DNA of 64,000 bases, from positions 1-64,000 of the forward strand of contig CATOKC010000001.1 of NCBI GenBank assembly GCA_951800675.1, written 5' to 3'. Positions 43,009 through 51,757 of this stretch are shown piece after piece. Below the pieces are notes generated by a model. The model was given only the letters and a program-made list of their open reading frames with translations. It was not told the DNA's origin and searched no databases. The DNA comes from an uncultured Oscillibacter sp. (GTDB lineage: Bacteria; Bacillota_A; Clostridia; Oscillospirales; Oscillospiraceae). The translations under genes were made by a program, and so were the position numbers. Position 1 is the stretch's first letter, and each line of letters begins with the position of its first letter.

Positions 43009-43839
43009 ATGGCGTTAGCGACCTTACAGGAAGTGCTGGAAATTGCCGGACGGACCAACACGGCGATTCCCGGATTCAACATCGACAACATTGAAATTCC
43101 CGAGGCCATCATAGAGGCGGCGGAGGAGGAAAACTGTCCGGTGATCCTGACCATCGGCCAGGGGGCCATCCGTGCCGGAGGGCTCCGGCATCTGCCGGAC
43201 GTGGTGCGGCGGATCGGAGAGAGCAGCTCGGTTCCCGTTGTCATGCATTTGGACCACGGAATCAGCTATGAACAGGCCGTAGTCTGCCTGCGGGCGGGAT
43301 TTACCTCCGTCATGTACGACGGGTCCCACCACCCCTTCGAGGAAAATGTGCGAGAAAGCCGCGCGGTTGTACGAGCGGCCCACGCGGCGGGCGTCTCCGT
43401 GGAGTGCGAGCTGGGCGCTATCTCCGGTGTGGAGGACGGCATGTCCCACTCCGGAGCCAATCTGGTGGACCTGGAGGAGGTGAAGCGCTTCCTCGAGGCT
43501 GTGGATTGCGACGCCCTGGCCATAGGCATCGGAAACGCCCACGGCATCTACCAGGGAACGCCCGATCTGGACTTTGCCCGGCTGGCCGCCTGCCGGGACC
43601 TGGGTGCCCCGCCGTTGGTGCTCCACGGCGGGTCGGGTATCCCGAAGGACATGATTCAAAAGGCGATCCGCCTGGGAATCCGGAAGATCAACGTGGCCAC
43701 GGAAGTGCGCCTGGCCTTTATGGAGGGCCTGGAGTCCGCCGTGGGAACCCGGGATATCTACGCCATGTACGGCGCGGCAAAGGACGCCGTCCGGGCGCTG
43801 GCGAAGGAAAAAATCCGTATGTTTCAAAATAAGGAGTGA
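43009..43839 (+). CDS. Class II ketose-bisphosphate aldolase
   Basis: 276 residues. Zinc and catalytic motifs of the GatY/FbaA family: VMHLDHGISYEQAV, SVMYDGSHHPFEENV, VECELGAISGVEDG, GNAHGIYQG and LVLHGGSGIPKDMIQKAI. It cleaves a ketose (bis)phosphate to dihydroxyacetone phosphate and an aldehyde. It starts 3 bp after the kinase stop. The short form is like tagatose- or deoxy-sugar-specific aldolases rather than glycolytic FbaA of ~310-350 residues (inference). Confidence 0.9.
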   Translation: MALATLQEVLEIAGRTNTAIPGFNIDNIEIPEAIIEAAEEENCPVILTIGQGAIRAGGLRHLPDVVRRIGESSSVPVVMHLDHGISYEQAVVCLRAGFTSVMYDGSHHPFEENVRESRAVVRAAHAAGVSVECELGAISGVEDGMSHSGANLVDLEEVKRFLEAVDCDALAIGIGNAHGIYQGTPDLDFARLAACRDLGAPPLVLHGGSGIPKDMIQKAIRLGIRKINVATEVRLAFMEGLESAVGTRDIYAMYGAAKDAVRALAKEKIRMFQNKE

Positions 43840-43844
43840 GCAAA

Positions 43845-44888
43845 ATGGAGTACATGAAAGCCATTGCGGTTATGGGACCGGGGGATGTCCGCCTGGTAGA
43901 TGACGTTCCCAAGCCGGTTCTGGGGGATTACGAGGCCCTCATCCAAATACACGCCTGCGGCTTTTGTAACGGCACCGATATGCAGATTATCCAGGGTACC
44001 GGCGGCGACCTGGGGAATCATGTCAGCTGCTATCCCACCGTGCTGGGGCACGAGGGCGCCGGAGAGGTGGTCGCCGTGGGCCGGAAGGTTCGGCATATCC
44101 ACGTGGGGGAACGGTGGATTCACCCGAACCTATATCCCGATGTGGGCAACGGCTACAAAAAAACCCACGGAAGCATGGCCCAGTTCGGTATGGTCAGCGA
44201 CAATCAGGCAATGCTGGAGGATGGATTTTCCGAGAAGGATTTCCCCTGGGTGAAGCAGCACAGGTTCCCGGATACCATGAGCTATGTGGACGCCAGCGTG
44301 CTCCTCTCCTTGGCGGAGAGCCACTCCGCCGCTGTCAACTTCGGCGTAACAGAGGGCACGGAGGTGCTGATCTATGGATCCGGCCCCATGGGGATGTCGC
44401 TCTCTCTGTTCTGCGGCCTGCTGGGCGGCCACGTCACCCAAATTGACAAAATTCAGGAGCGTCTGGATATGTCCAAGCGGATTGCCGGGACGGAATTTAC
44501 CATCAACTCCTCCGTGGAGGACGTGGACGCGGTTCTCAAGGGGAAAAAATTTGACGTGGCCATCGACATCGTGGGCTTTACCGACATCCTATACGAGGCC
44601 AGCCGCCATCTGAAGCCCGGCGGAAAAGTGGGCTCCATGGGTGTTTTGCGGAACAACGATTTGTTGGTGGATACCAGCCGCCTCCAGGACAATACCTCCC
44701 TCCATATGCTGAACTTTCCCTACGGGGAATACGCCGTCATGGATGAAACCCTGGCCCTGATTCAAGCGGGCAAGGTCAACCCCAAGGACTTTTACTCCCA
44801 CGTTCTGCCCTATGGCCAAATCCGTGAGGCGATGGAACTGGTCCAGAGCAAGAAGGCCCTCAAGGTCATCCTGACCATGGAGGATTGA
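43845..44888 (+). CDS. Zinc-type medium-chain dehydrogenase
   Basis: 347 residues. GroES-like domain with catalytic zinc ligands (ACGFCNGTD, LGHEGAGEVVAVG), Rossmann fold VLIYGSGPMGMSLSLFCG. The four-Cys structural zinc lobe of typical alcohol dehydrogenases is missing. It probably oxidises a polyol or sugar acid. The ATG at 43845 has AAGGAG at 43831-43836, and a GTG at 43836 overlaps that site and is rejected. Third gene of the kinase-aldolase operon. Confidence 0.87.
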   Translation: MEYMKAIAVMGPGDVRLVDDVPKPVLGDYEALIQIHACGFCNGTDMQIIQGTGGDLGNHVSCYPTVLGHEGAGEVVAVGRKVRHIHVGERWIHPNLYPDVGNGYKKTHGSMAQFGMVSDNQAMLEDGFSEKDFPWVKQHRFPDTMSYVDASVLLSLAESHSAAVNFGVTEGTEVLIYGSGPMGMSLSLFCGLLGGHVTQIDKIQERLDMSKRIAGTEFTINSSVEDVDAVLKGKKFDVAIDIVGFTDILYEASRHLKPGGKVGSMGVLRNNDLLVDTSRLQDNTSLHMLNFPYGEYAVMDETLALIQAGKVNPKDFYSHVLPYGQIREAMELVQSKKALKVILTMED

Positions 44889-45094
44889 CGGCGAGCCTAA
44901 GCGTTTGCCCGATTTGACAAAAATGACCGCCCGATTTTAGGCAGTCCGCATTCGCTTTTTTACACCGTGCTTCAAATATTTACAATCATATAAATTTGAA
45001 ATGAAATCTTAATATTTTTGATTTCCGAGGGGCGGAAGTTGTGGTAAAAACATAGTCAGAAACCTCAGCAAAAACAATCGAAAAGGAGACCATC
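44889..45094 (+). promoter_or_regulatory. Intergenic region before the LIV-type transporter
   Basis: AT-rich, 206 bp. GCCCGATTT occurs twice about 22 bp apart near its start, and a T run lies near 44955. I cannot assign a confident -35/-10 pair. The transporter may use its own promoter here. Confidence 0.35.
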
Positions 45095-46276
45095 ATGAAA
45101 AAGAAACTTTGTCTTGCGCTTTCCCTCGTCCTGCTTATGACGCTCTTGGCGAGCTGCGGCGCCAAGTCCGGCGGCGACAGCGGAACCTCCGCTGACAATG
45201 GCGGGAGCGCCTCCGCCGGCGCCATTAAAATCGGCTACTTCGGGCCCCTCACCGGAGGCACGGCCCAGGCGGGTCAGGCGGCGCTGAACGGCGCGCAGAT
45301 CGCGGTCAACGAGCTGAATGAGGCCGGCGGCGTGCTGGGCCGCCAGCTGGAAATCGTCTCTTACGACGACAAATCCTCTCCCGAGGAGGCGGTGAAGGCG
45401 GCCACGAAACTGGTCCAGGTGGATAAGGTCAATGCCATCTTCGGCTCCCTCCACTCCGCCAACGTTCAGGCGGCGGGCCCCGTGATCGAGGAGTCCAAAA
45501 CCATCTGCGTGGCTGGCGGCACGTCCCCCACTTGGCTGGAGCAGGGTTACACCTATCTCTTCCGCTCCATCTCCAACAGTTCCATCTCCGCCAAACAGCT
45601 GGCGAAGTACGCGGACTCCCAGAATCTGCGGAAAATTGCCCTGTTCACCAGCAACAGCGAGTACGGCACCTCCGGTTCGGACGCCTTCCGGGACGCCTGC
45701 GCGGGCTATGACATCGAGTTTGTGGCCAGCGAGACCATGACCGACGGCGACCGGGACTTCACCGGGCAGTTCGCCAAGATCAACGCCGCGGCTCCAGACG
45801 CCGTCTTCATCTGGTGCCTGGGCGACGATCTGGGCGCGGTGACGAAGCAGTTGCGCCAGTCCGGCTTTGACGGCCCCATTCTGGGCTCTGAGAGCTATAC
45901 GCTTCCGGAAATTCTGGAGAATGCCGGAGAGACCGCCAACGGCGTGGCCTTCGCCGCCCAATACATCGTCTACAGCGACCCCAACGACGCCGAGGACGAG
46001 CTGATGAAAAACTTCCTGGAGCGCTATATCGCCGAGTTCGGCGCTTCCCCCGAATCCGATAACGCTTTCCGCGCCTATGACGGCGTCATGATGATTGCCG
46101 AGGCCATGGAAGCCGCTCAAGCCGACAGCGGCGAAGCCCTGCGGGACGCCTACAATAATATCGACGGCCATGTCGGCCTGGCAGGTACCTTCTCCTACGT
46201 GGGCAAAAACGGCGAGGGCATTGAGTCCATGCGCATCTTCCAAATTGAAAGCGGCAAATATATCGAGGCACAGTGA
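45095..46276 (+). CDS. livK: LIV-type ABC substrate-binding lipoprotein
   Basis: 393 residues. Lipobox LLASC with Cys21, Ser/Gly linker, then the type I binding fold: IKIGYFGPLTGGTAQAGQAAL, GVLGRQLEIVSYDDKSSPEEA, FGSLHSANVQAAGPVIEE. Family members bind branched-chain amino acids, but also urea, aromatics or sugar-like compounds. The kinase-aldolase-dehydrogenase operon upstream makes a non-amino-acid ligand possible. A hairpin with T run follows the gene, favouring higher expression than the rest. Confidence 0.88.
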   Translation: MKKKLCLALSLVLLMTLLASCGAKSGGDSGTSADNGGSASAGAIKIGYFGPLTGGTAQAGQAALNGAQIAVNELNEAGGVLGRQLEIVSYDDKSSPEEAVKAATKLVQVDKVNAIFGSLHSANVQAAGPVIEESKTICVAGGTSPTWLEQGYTYLFRSISNSSISAKQLAKYADSQNLRKIALFTSNSEYGTSGSDAFRDACAGYDIEFVASETMTDGDRDFTGQFAKINAAAPDAVFIWCLGDDLGAVTKQLRQSGFDGPILGSESYTLPEILENAGETANGVAFAAQYIVYSDPNDAEDELMKNFLERYIAEFGASPESDNAFRAYDGVMMIAEAMEAAQADSGEALRDAYNNIDGHVGLAGTFSYVGKNGEGIESMRIFQIESGKYIEAQ

Positions 46277-46280
46277 TCCT

Positions 46281-46316
46281 CAAGCGGTCGGGCCGAAAGA
46301 CCCGGCCGCTTTTCTT
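46281..46316 (+). terminator. Partial terminator between livK and livH
   Basis: Stem AGCGGTCGGG (46283-46292) with CCCGGCCGCT (46301-46310) followed by TTTTCTT. Probably leaky, since livH has no clear promoter of its own. Confidence 0.6.
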
Positions 46317-46399
46317 CAAAGCCGCGTTCGGCCGCGGACGCCGGGCTTGAAGAAGGCGTCCGTTTCCCTTGAGCAAATTGAGAAAAAAGGAGAGAGGTT

Positions 46400-47266
46400 A
46401 TGTTTGGACAGCTTCTTGCGGGCGGAATCGCCGTAGGCTGTATTTATGCGCTGATCGGCTTGGGGTACAGTCTGATTTACAGCGCCTCGGCCCTGATGTC
46501 CTTTGTACAGGGCGAGATTTTCATGCTGGGCGCATATGTCGCCTATACCATTTATGTCAGTTTTCAGATCCCCTTTGCTCTGGCGGTGCTGCTGGCAATT
46601 CTGATTATGTTCGGCTTTGGCGTTGTGCTGCAACGCGGCATGATCAGCCCGCTTCTGAAACGGGGAGCGCAGCAGATTCAAATCGTGCTGGCCACCATCG
46701 GCCTTTCCATTTTCCTGAAAAACTTTGCCATGATCGTATGGGGGTCTGATGTGAAGAACTTCCCCTCTGCCCTGGGGGAGGCCCCTATCCGTCTGGCGGG
46801 AATCTCCATCTCCCCCCAGCAGATCGCCATTGTGATTACCACCTTTGCCTGCATGCTTGCCCTGCATTTCTTCATGAGCCGGACCAAGCTGGGCACCAGC
46901 CTCCGGGCGGCGGCCCAGGACCCCATGGCGGCCGGAGTGGTGGGCATCAACGTCCCTCTGACAGTGGGTGTGGCCTGGGCTCTGGCGGCGGCGCTCTCCG
47001 CCGTGGCGGGTATCCTGCTGGCCCCGATTTACGGCGTGTATCCCAAAATGGGCGCCATCCTTTCCACAAAGGGCTTTGCCGCCGCGGTGCTGGGGGGCTA
47101 CGGCAACATGTATGGCGCCATCATCGGCGGCTTGATCTTCGGCGTGGTGGAGACCATGGCTGCGGGGTACATCTCCTCTTCGCTGAAAGACATCATTTCC
47201 TTCGGCGTTTTGATCCTCGTTCTCTTTGTAATGCCCCACGGCATTCTGAAAGTAAAAGCGGACTGA
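46400..47266 (+). CDS. livH: LIV-type ABC permease LivH
   Basis: 288 residues with about eight helices. FGQLLAGGIAVGCIYALIGLG opens it; GLGYSLIYSASALMSFVQGE and later AAAQDPMAAGVVGINV (coupling helix) and AVLGGYGNMYGAIIGG are classic LivH segments. It forms the channel with LivM. AAGGAGAGAG precedes the ATG. The livM start follows after 13 bp. Confidence 0.92.
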   Translation: MFGQLLAGGIAVGCIYALIGLGYSLIYSASALMSFVQGEIFMLGAYVAYTIYVSFQIPFALAVLLAILIMFGFGVVLQRGMISPLLKRGAQQIQIVLATIGLSIFLKNFAMIVWGSDVKNFPSALGEAPIRLAGISISPQQIAIVITTFACMLALHFFMSRTKLGTSLRAAAQDPMAAGVVGINVPLTVGVAWALAAALSAVAGILLAPIYGVYPKMGAILSTKGFAAAVLGGYGNMYGAIIGGLIFGVVETMAAGYISSSLKDIISFGVLILVLFVMPHGILKVKAD

Positions 47267-47279
47267 AAGGGGGAGCACT

Positions 47280-48302
47280 GTGAATCGAATCATGACAATC
47301 GCCGCCGGCAGAAACGTTCAAAGGGCTGCCGCGCTGGCAGTAGTGGCGTGCACGCTGCTGTACCCCGTCTTATTTCCGGATCAGACCTATATGCATCTGA
47401 TCATCTGCACCCTTGGCATCTACATCATCGTCAACACAGGCTTCGACGTTCTGTTTGGCTACTCCGGCCAGATTTCCTTGGGCCAGGCGGGATTTTACGC
47501 CATTGGCGCGTACTTCAGCGCCATTTTCAGCAAGGCCGGAATCCCGGTTCTGGTTTCTATGCTGCTGGCGGCGTCCATTGCCGCGCTGGTGGGCTTTTTC
47601 CTCGCCATCCCCTGTTCCAAGCTGGTCCATCACTTCCTCTCCATTGTGACCATAGGATTCGGCGAGATCGTCCGCCTGCTGGCGCTGAACGGTCCGGCCA
47701 AGCTCACCGGCGGAGCCAACGGAATCGGCGGCATCCCCGCCGTCAGCCTGTTTGGGTTTCAGCTGACCAGCAAGGCCGCATATCTCTATTTGGTGGTAGC
47801 GCTGGTGCTTTTGGCGCTGTTCGTTAAGCAGCGCATCGTGGACTCCCGGGTTGGCCGGGCCATGATTGCCATTAAATGCAACCCCGACGCCAGCGAGGCG
47901 TTCGGCATGAAGCTCTCCAAGTATAAATCCATGGCCTTTACCACGGCGGCGTTCTACGCGGGAATCGGCGGCGCCCTGTATGCCCACCTGGTGCGCTTCA
48001 TCAGCCCGGAGTCCTTTTCCGCCGACCAGTCCTCTATGTTCCTGGTAATGATCCTGGTAGGCGGCATGGGTACCTTCTGCGGTCCCATTATCGGCTCCGT
48101 CATCATCATCTTCGTCACGGAGATCCTCCAGCAGTTTGGCCAGTACCAGATGCTGATTTACGGCGCGCTGATTATCTTTGTGCTGTTCTTTATGCCCACA
48201 GGCATTGCCGGAACCATCCGTAAACGCTATTATCATCTATTGAACCGGCTCCCTGTCCATCCCGGTACAGAGCAGGGCAAGGACACCGCACAGGAGGGCT
48301 GA
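47280..48302 (+). CDS. livM: LIV-type ABC permease LivM
   Basis: 340 residues, GTG start after AAGGGGGAG. About ten helices; FDVLFGYSGQISLGQAGFYA and the coupling region AIKCNPDASEAFGMKLSKYK are LivM-type, as is LVGGMGTFCGPIIGS. The C-terminal basic tail (RKRYYHLLNRL) is slightly long. It pairs with LivH in the membrane. Four bases separate it from livG. Confidence 0.92.
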   Translation: MNRIMTIAAGRNVQRAAALAVVACTLLYPVLFPDQTYMHLIICTLGIYIIVNTGFDVLFGYSGQISLGQAGFYAIGAYFSAIFSKAGIPVLVSMLLAASIAALVGFFLAIPCSKLVHHFLSIVTIGFGEIVRLLALNGPAKLTGGANGIGGIPAVSLFGFQLTSKAAYLYLVVALVLLALFVKQRIVDSRVGRAMIAIKCNPDASEAFGMKLSKYKSMAFTTAAFYAGIGGALYAHLVRFISPESFSADQSSMFLVMILVGGMGTFCGPIIGSVIIIFVTEILQQFGQYQMLIYGALIIFVLFFMPTGIAGTIRKRYYHLLNRLPVHPGTEQGKDTAQEG

Positions 48303-48305
48303 CCT

Positions 48306-49094
48306 ATGGAATTATTGAAAGTCGATCACGTAACCATGCAGTTCGGCGGCCTGAAGGCAATTAACGAGCTGGATATGAGCATTGAAAAGGGAGAGATTCA
48401 CGGACTCCTGGGGCCCAACGGCTCCGGAAAGACCACATGTTTCAACGTCATCAGCGGCGTGTACCAGCCCACCGAGGGCGAGGTCCTTCTGGAGGGGCAG
48501 AGGATCAACGGCCGACAGAAGCACCAGATCAATGAGCTGGGCATTGCCCGCACCTTCCAGCACATCAGCCTCTTCTCCGCCATGAACGTTTTGGAAAACG
48601 TCATGGTGGGTCAGCACTGCCGGACAAACGCGGGCATCGCCTCCTCCATTCTCCACACCCGCAGCCAGAGGCTGGAGGAGCGGCGGATGGTAGAGCGGGC
48701 CTATGAGCTGCTGGACTTTGTGGGCCTTACAAAGCGGGCCGGGGAGCTGGCCTGCAACCTGCCTTACGGAGAGCAGCGGCTCCTGGAAATTGTCCGGGGA
48801 CTTGCCAGCGGGCCAAAGCTGCTGATGCTGGACGAGGCCTCCGCCGGAATGAACTCGGTGGAAAAGGACAACCTGATCCGGATCATTCACGCGATTAGTG
48901 ACCAGGGAATCACCATTTTGATGATTGAACACGACATGAAGCTGGCCATGAGCCTCTCGGACCAAATCACCGTCCTGGATCACGGGACCAAAATCGCCGA
49001 GGGCCTGCCGCAGAGTATCCAGACGAATCCCCAGGTGATCGAGGCATATTTGGGAAAAGGAGGCGTGGAACGTGCAAAGCATGCTGCAGGTTAA
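48306..49094 (+). CDS. livG: LIV-type ABC ATPase LivG
   Basis: 262 residues. Walker A GPNGSGKTT, Q-loop near RTFQHISLF, family-variant signature NLPYGEQRLLEIVRGL in place of LSGGQ, Walker B LLMLDEASAGM and H-loop LMIEHDMKLAM. It ends 23 bp inside the livF gene, which implies coupled translation. Confidence 0.93.
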   Translation: MELLKVDHVTMQFGGLKAINELDMSIEKGEIHGLLGPNGSGKTTCFNVISGVYQPTEGEVLLEGQRINGRQKHQINELGIARTFQHISLFSAMNVLENVMVGQHCRTNAGIASSILHTRSQRLEERRMVERAYELLDFVGLTKRAGELACNLPYGEQRLLEIVRGLASGPKLLMLDEASAGMNSVEKDNLIRIIHAISDQGITILMIEHDMKLAMSLSDQITVLDHGTKIAEGLPQSIQTNPQVIEAYLGKGGVERAKHAAG

Positions 49095-49791
49095 GGACTT
49101 GGAACACAAGTATGGCGCCATCCAATCCCTGAAAGGCGTCAGCCTGGACGTCAGCCAGGGGGAAGTGGTGGCCCTGATCGGCGCCAACGGCGCGGGCAAG
49201 ACAACGCTGCTGCGCTGTATCTCCGGCATTTTGAAGCCCTGCGGCGGGAGCATCCTGTTCGAGGGCGCGAACATCTGCGGCCTGCCGTCCCACAAGGTTT
49301 CCAAACGGGGAGTGGCCCAGGTGCTGGAATCCCGCCACGTGTTCCCGAAGCTCAGCGTCATGGAGAACATTCAGATGGGGGCTTTCCTGCGGAAAGACGA
49401 CAAGCAGGTGGTCGCTCAGGAAGTCGAGGGCCTGTTTGAAATCTTCCCCCGGCTGAAAGAACGGGTATCCCAGCTGGCGGGTACGCTCTCCGGCGGAGAG
49501 CAGCAGATGCTGGTGATGGTCCGGGCCATGATTTCCAATCCCAAGCTCCTGATTTTGGATGAACCCTCCCTGGGCCTCGCGCCGATTTTCATTGACGAGA
49601 TATTCAACATCATTCCCCGCCTCCAGCAGATGGGGTCCACCATCCTGCTGGTGGAGCAGAACGCCAGCATGGCGCTGGCGGTGGCGGACCGGGGCTATGT
49701 GATGGAAACCGGGCGCATCACCCTGACCGACACGGGCGGGAATCTGATGGGCAACGATCAGGTGAGAAAGCTGTACTTAGGCGAAGAATAG
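49072..49791 (+). CDS. livF: LIV-type ABC ATPase LivF
   Basis: 239 residues, GTG start inside livG with GGAGG upstream. Walker A GANGAGKTT, signature TLSGGEQQMLVMVRAM, Walker B LLILDEPSLGLAP and H-loop LVEQNAS. It completes the transporter. A long terminator follows, ending the transport operon before the two-component genes. Confidence 0.93.
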   Translation: MQSMLQVKDLEHKYGAIQSLKGVSLDVSQGEVVALIGANGAGKTTLLRCISGILKPCGGSILFEGANICGLPSHKVSKRGVAQVLESRHVFPKLSVMENIQMGAFLRKDDKQVVAQEVEGLFEIFPRLKERVSQLAGTLSGGEQQMLVMVRAMISNPKLLILDEPSLGLAPIFIDEIFNIIPRLQQMGSTILLVEQNASMALAVADRGYVMETGRITLTDTGGNLMGNDQVRKLYLGEE

Positions 49792-49801
49792 TGCGATGTC
49801 T

Positions 49802-49846
49802 GCGTCTGGCCCGGCTGTTTTCAGCCGGGTCAGACGCGGGAATTTT
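49802..49846 (+). terminator. Terminator after livF
   Basis: A 16-bp stem (49802-49817 with 49822-49837) with one G-U pair, then GGGAATTTTT. Confidence 0.8.
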
Positions 49847-49872
49847 TCCGCTGTCCGCCGGGGCCGCTGAAA

Positions 49873-49902
49873 TGGACAAAAACGCGCCGGGTCATGTATA
49901 AT
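49873..49902 (+). promoter_or_regulatory. Promoter of the yesMN-type genes
   Basis: TGGACA at 49873-49878, 18-bp spacer, TATAAT at 49897-49902, 80 bp before the ATG. Confidence 0.6.
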
Positions 49903-49981
49903 AAATCAGCTGAGTGCGGATGCTTTCTCCGCATGCTGTGTTCAGCGGCGATTCCACCACGGCGGAAGGAAGGACATTACC

Positions 49982-51757
49982 ATGCGGCTTCCAAAATTTT
50001 TTAACGGGTCTTTACGAAACCGGCTGATTTTGTATTTTACCCTGCTGATGATGGTTCCACTCAGCGCGGCGGGTTATTTGATCTATATGATATCCGATGT
50101 GCGGATATCGGACAGCGCTATGAAATTGGCCACGCAGATTGTGGAAAAGGACAGCAAGAACATTGACGAGGTGCTCTCCGATATGCAGGCGGCGGTGCAG
50201 GCGGTTTCAAAAGACGAGGCCATTCAAACCCTGCTTCAAAGCCCCCGGGAGGCAAGGGCGGACCGGGAGGACTGCGCCTACGCCCTGGGAAACCGCCTCA
50301 AGCAGATTTCCGGCTTGTACCGGGACATCAACGGCCTTTACATCTGGCTGGACGACGGAATCCTTGGGAAGTCCCGTTACTACTCCCCGCGGGAGAGCCC
50401 GCTCCTGACGCGGCCCCAATATATGGGCATCCGCAACCACGCCAGGCCCAGGTGGTTCGCCATGGAGCAGGGGTCTTTGATGGTGGATAATCTGGGCGAC
50501 GCGGTGCTGAGCATGGCGGCCTCCCTCTCCCGGGAGGATACTGGCCAGCCCTGCGGCGTCGTCATTGTAGAGGTCCGGCGCTCCCTGCTCAACAGCCTGA
50601 TGGACGCGGACTTCGGGGACAACGGCACCCTGTTCCTCATGGACCCGGACAGCAGCATCGTATTTCACAGGCTGGATTCCAACGGAGAGGTGGTGGCGGA
50701 GGCCGCCGGGCGGATCAAGGAAACGACCGTGGGCATGAGCATGGAAATTCTCACGCGGAAAGACTGTCTTTTGCTGTGCCAGCGGATTCCCGCCAACGGC
50801 TGGATTGTGGCTGGCGTTGTGTTTAAGGACTTCCTGCGCAACGACAGCCGGGACATTCTCTCCGTATTCATTCTCACGGCCCTGGTGGCATTTCTCCTGA
50901 ATGTTGTCATTTCCAACTATCTTGCAAATTTTGAGCTCCGTCCCCTAGAGCGCATGCGGGCCTATATTCTGCGCGTGGAGGACGGCACCTTTGGGGAGCC
51001 TCTTGCCCCTATGCGTCCGGACGAAATCGGGCATTTGACCGCCAGCGTTCAGGAAATGAGCGAGAAGATTGGAGAGTTGATGGCCGCGGTGAAGACGGAG
51101 CAGGAGCGCCTGCGGACGGCGGAGTTCAAATCCCTGCAGGCTCAGATCAACCCGCATTTTCTCTATAACTCCCTGGACTCCATCAACTGGCTGGCCCGGC
51201 GGGGCGATGTGCAGAAGATGACGGAGATGATCGCGGCGCTGACCACCTTTTTCCGCATTGGCCTCTCCAAAGGACGGGATATCATCGCCCTGCGGGAAGA
51301 GGTGGAGCATATCCGAAACTATTTGGTGATTCAAAAAATCCGGTACAGCGATCAGTTTGAGTACTCCATTTATGTGGACCCCGCTACGGAGCATTGCTTT
51401 GTGCCCAAGCTCATGCTTCAGCCATTGGTGGAAAACGCCCTGTACCACGGAATCAAACTCTGTCCGCGGAAATGTATGCTGGTTATTCAGATTTTCTCCC
51501 GGGGGGACAAAATCGAGCTGGAGGTTCTGGACAACGGGGTTGGCATGGACCCAGAGACGCTGGAGGCCCTGCGGGAGGCCATGTCCCACACCGGGCAGAA
51601 CCGGACGAACAGCTATGGGGTTGTCAATGTCAACGACCGGATTCAAATCCTAGCCGGAGCTCAGTACGGGCTGACCTTTACCAGTGAAAAAGGTGTGGGC
51701 ACTTCCGCGAAGATCGTATTGCCCAACACCTTGAGGAAGGAGAACGCGGATGTATAG
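49982..51757 (+). CDS. YesM-type sensor histidine kinase
   Basis: 591 residues. Helix 1 at about 15-36, an outer sensing domain of ~250 residues (probably dCache), helix 2 near 297-318, HAMP-like ERMRAYILRVEDGTFGE, then the His_kinase domain with QINPHFLYNSLDSINWL and the ATPase domain (QPLVENALYHGIK, VLDNGVGMDP). Such kinases usually sense extracellular sugars or related ligands. It overlaps the regulator gene by 8 bp. Location after the LIV genes suggests that it controls them (inference). Confidence 0.92.
   Translation: MRLPKFFNGSLRNRLILYFTLLMMVPLSAAGYLIYMISDVRISDSAMKLATQIVEKDSKNIDEVLSDMQAAVQAVSKDEAIQTLLQSPREARADREDCAYALGNRLKQISGLYRDINGLYIWLDDGILGKSRYYSPRESPLLTRPQYMGIRNHARPRWFAMEQGSLMVDNLGDAVLSMAASLSREDTGQPCGVVIVEVRRSLLNSLMDADFGDNGTLFLMDPDSSIVFHRLDSNGEVVAEAAGRIKETTVGMSMEILTRKDCLLLCQRIPANGWIVAGVVFKDFLRNDSRDILSVFILTALVAFLLNVVISNYLANFELRPLERMRAYILRVEDGTFGEPLAPMRPDEIGHLTASVQEMSEKIGELMAAVKTEQERLRTAEFKSLQAQINPHFLYNSLDSINWLARRGDVQKMTEMIAALTTFFRIGLSKGRDIIALREEVEHIRNYLVIQKIRYSDQFEYSIYVDPATEHCFVPKLMLQPLVENALYHGIKLCPRKCMLVIQIFSRGDKIELEVLDNGVGMDPETLEALREAMSHTGQNRTNSYGVVNVNDRIQILAGAQYGLTFTSEKGVGTSAKIVLPNTLRKENADV

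Noticed and set aside
43836..44888. GTG start for the dehydrogenase
   Set aside because: That GTG lies inside the ribosome-binding site used by the ATG at 43845.
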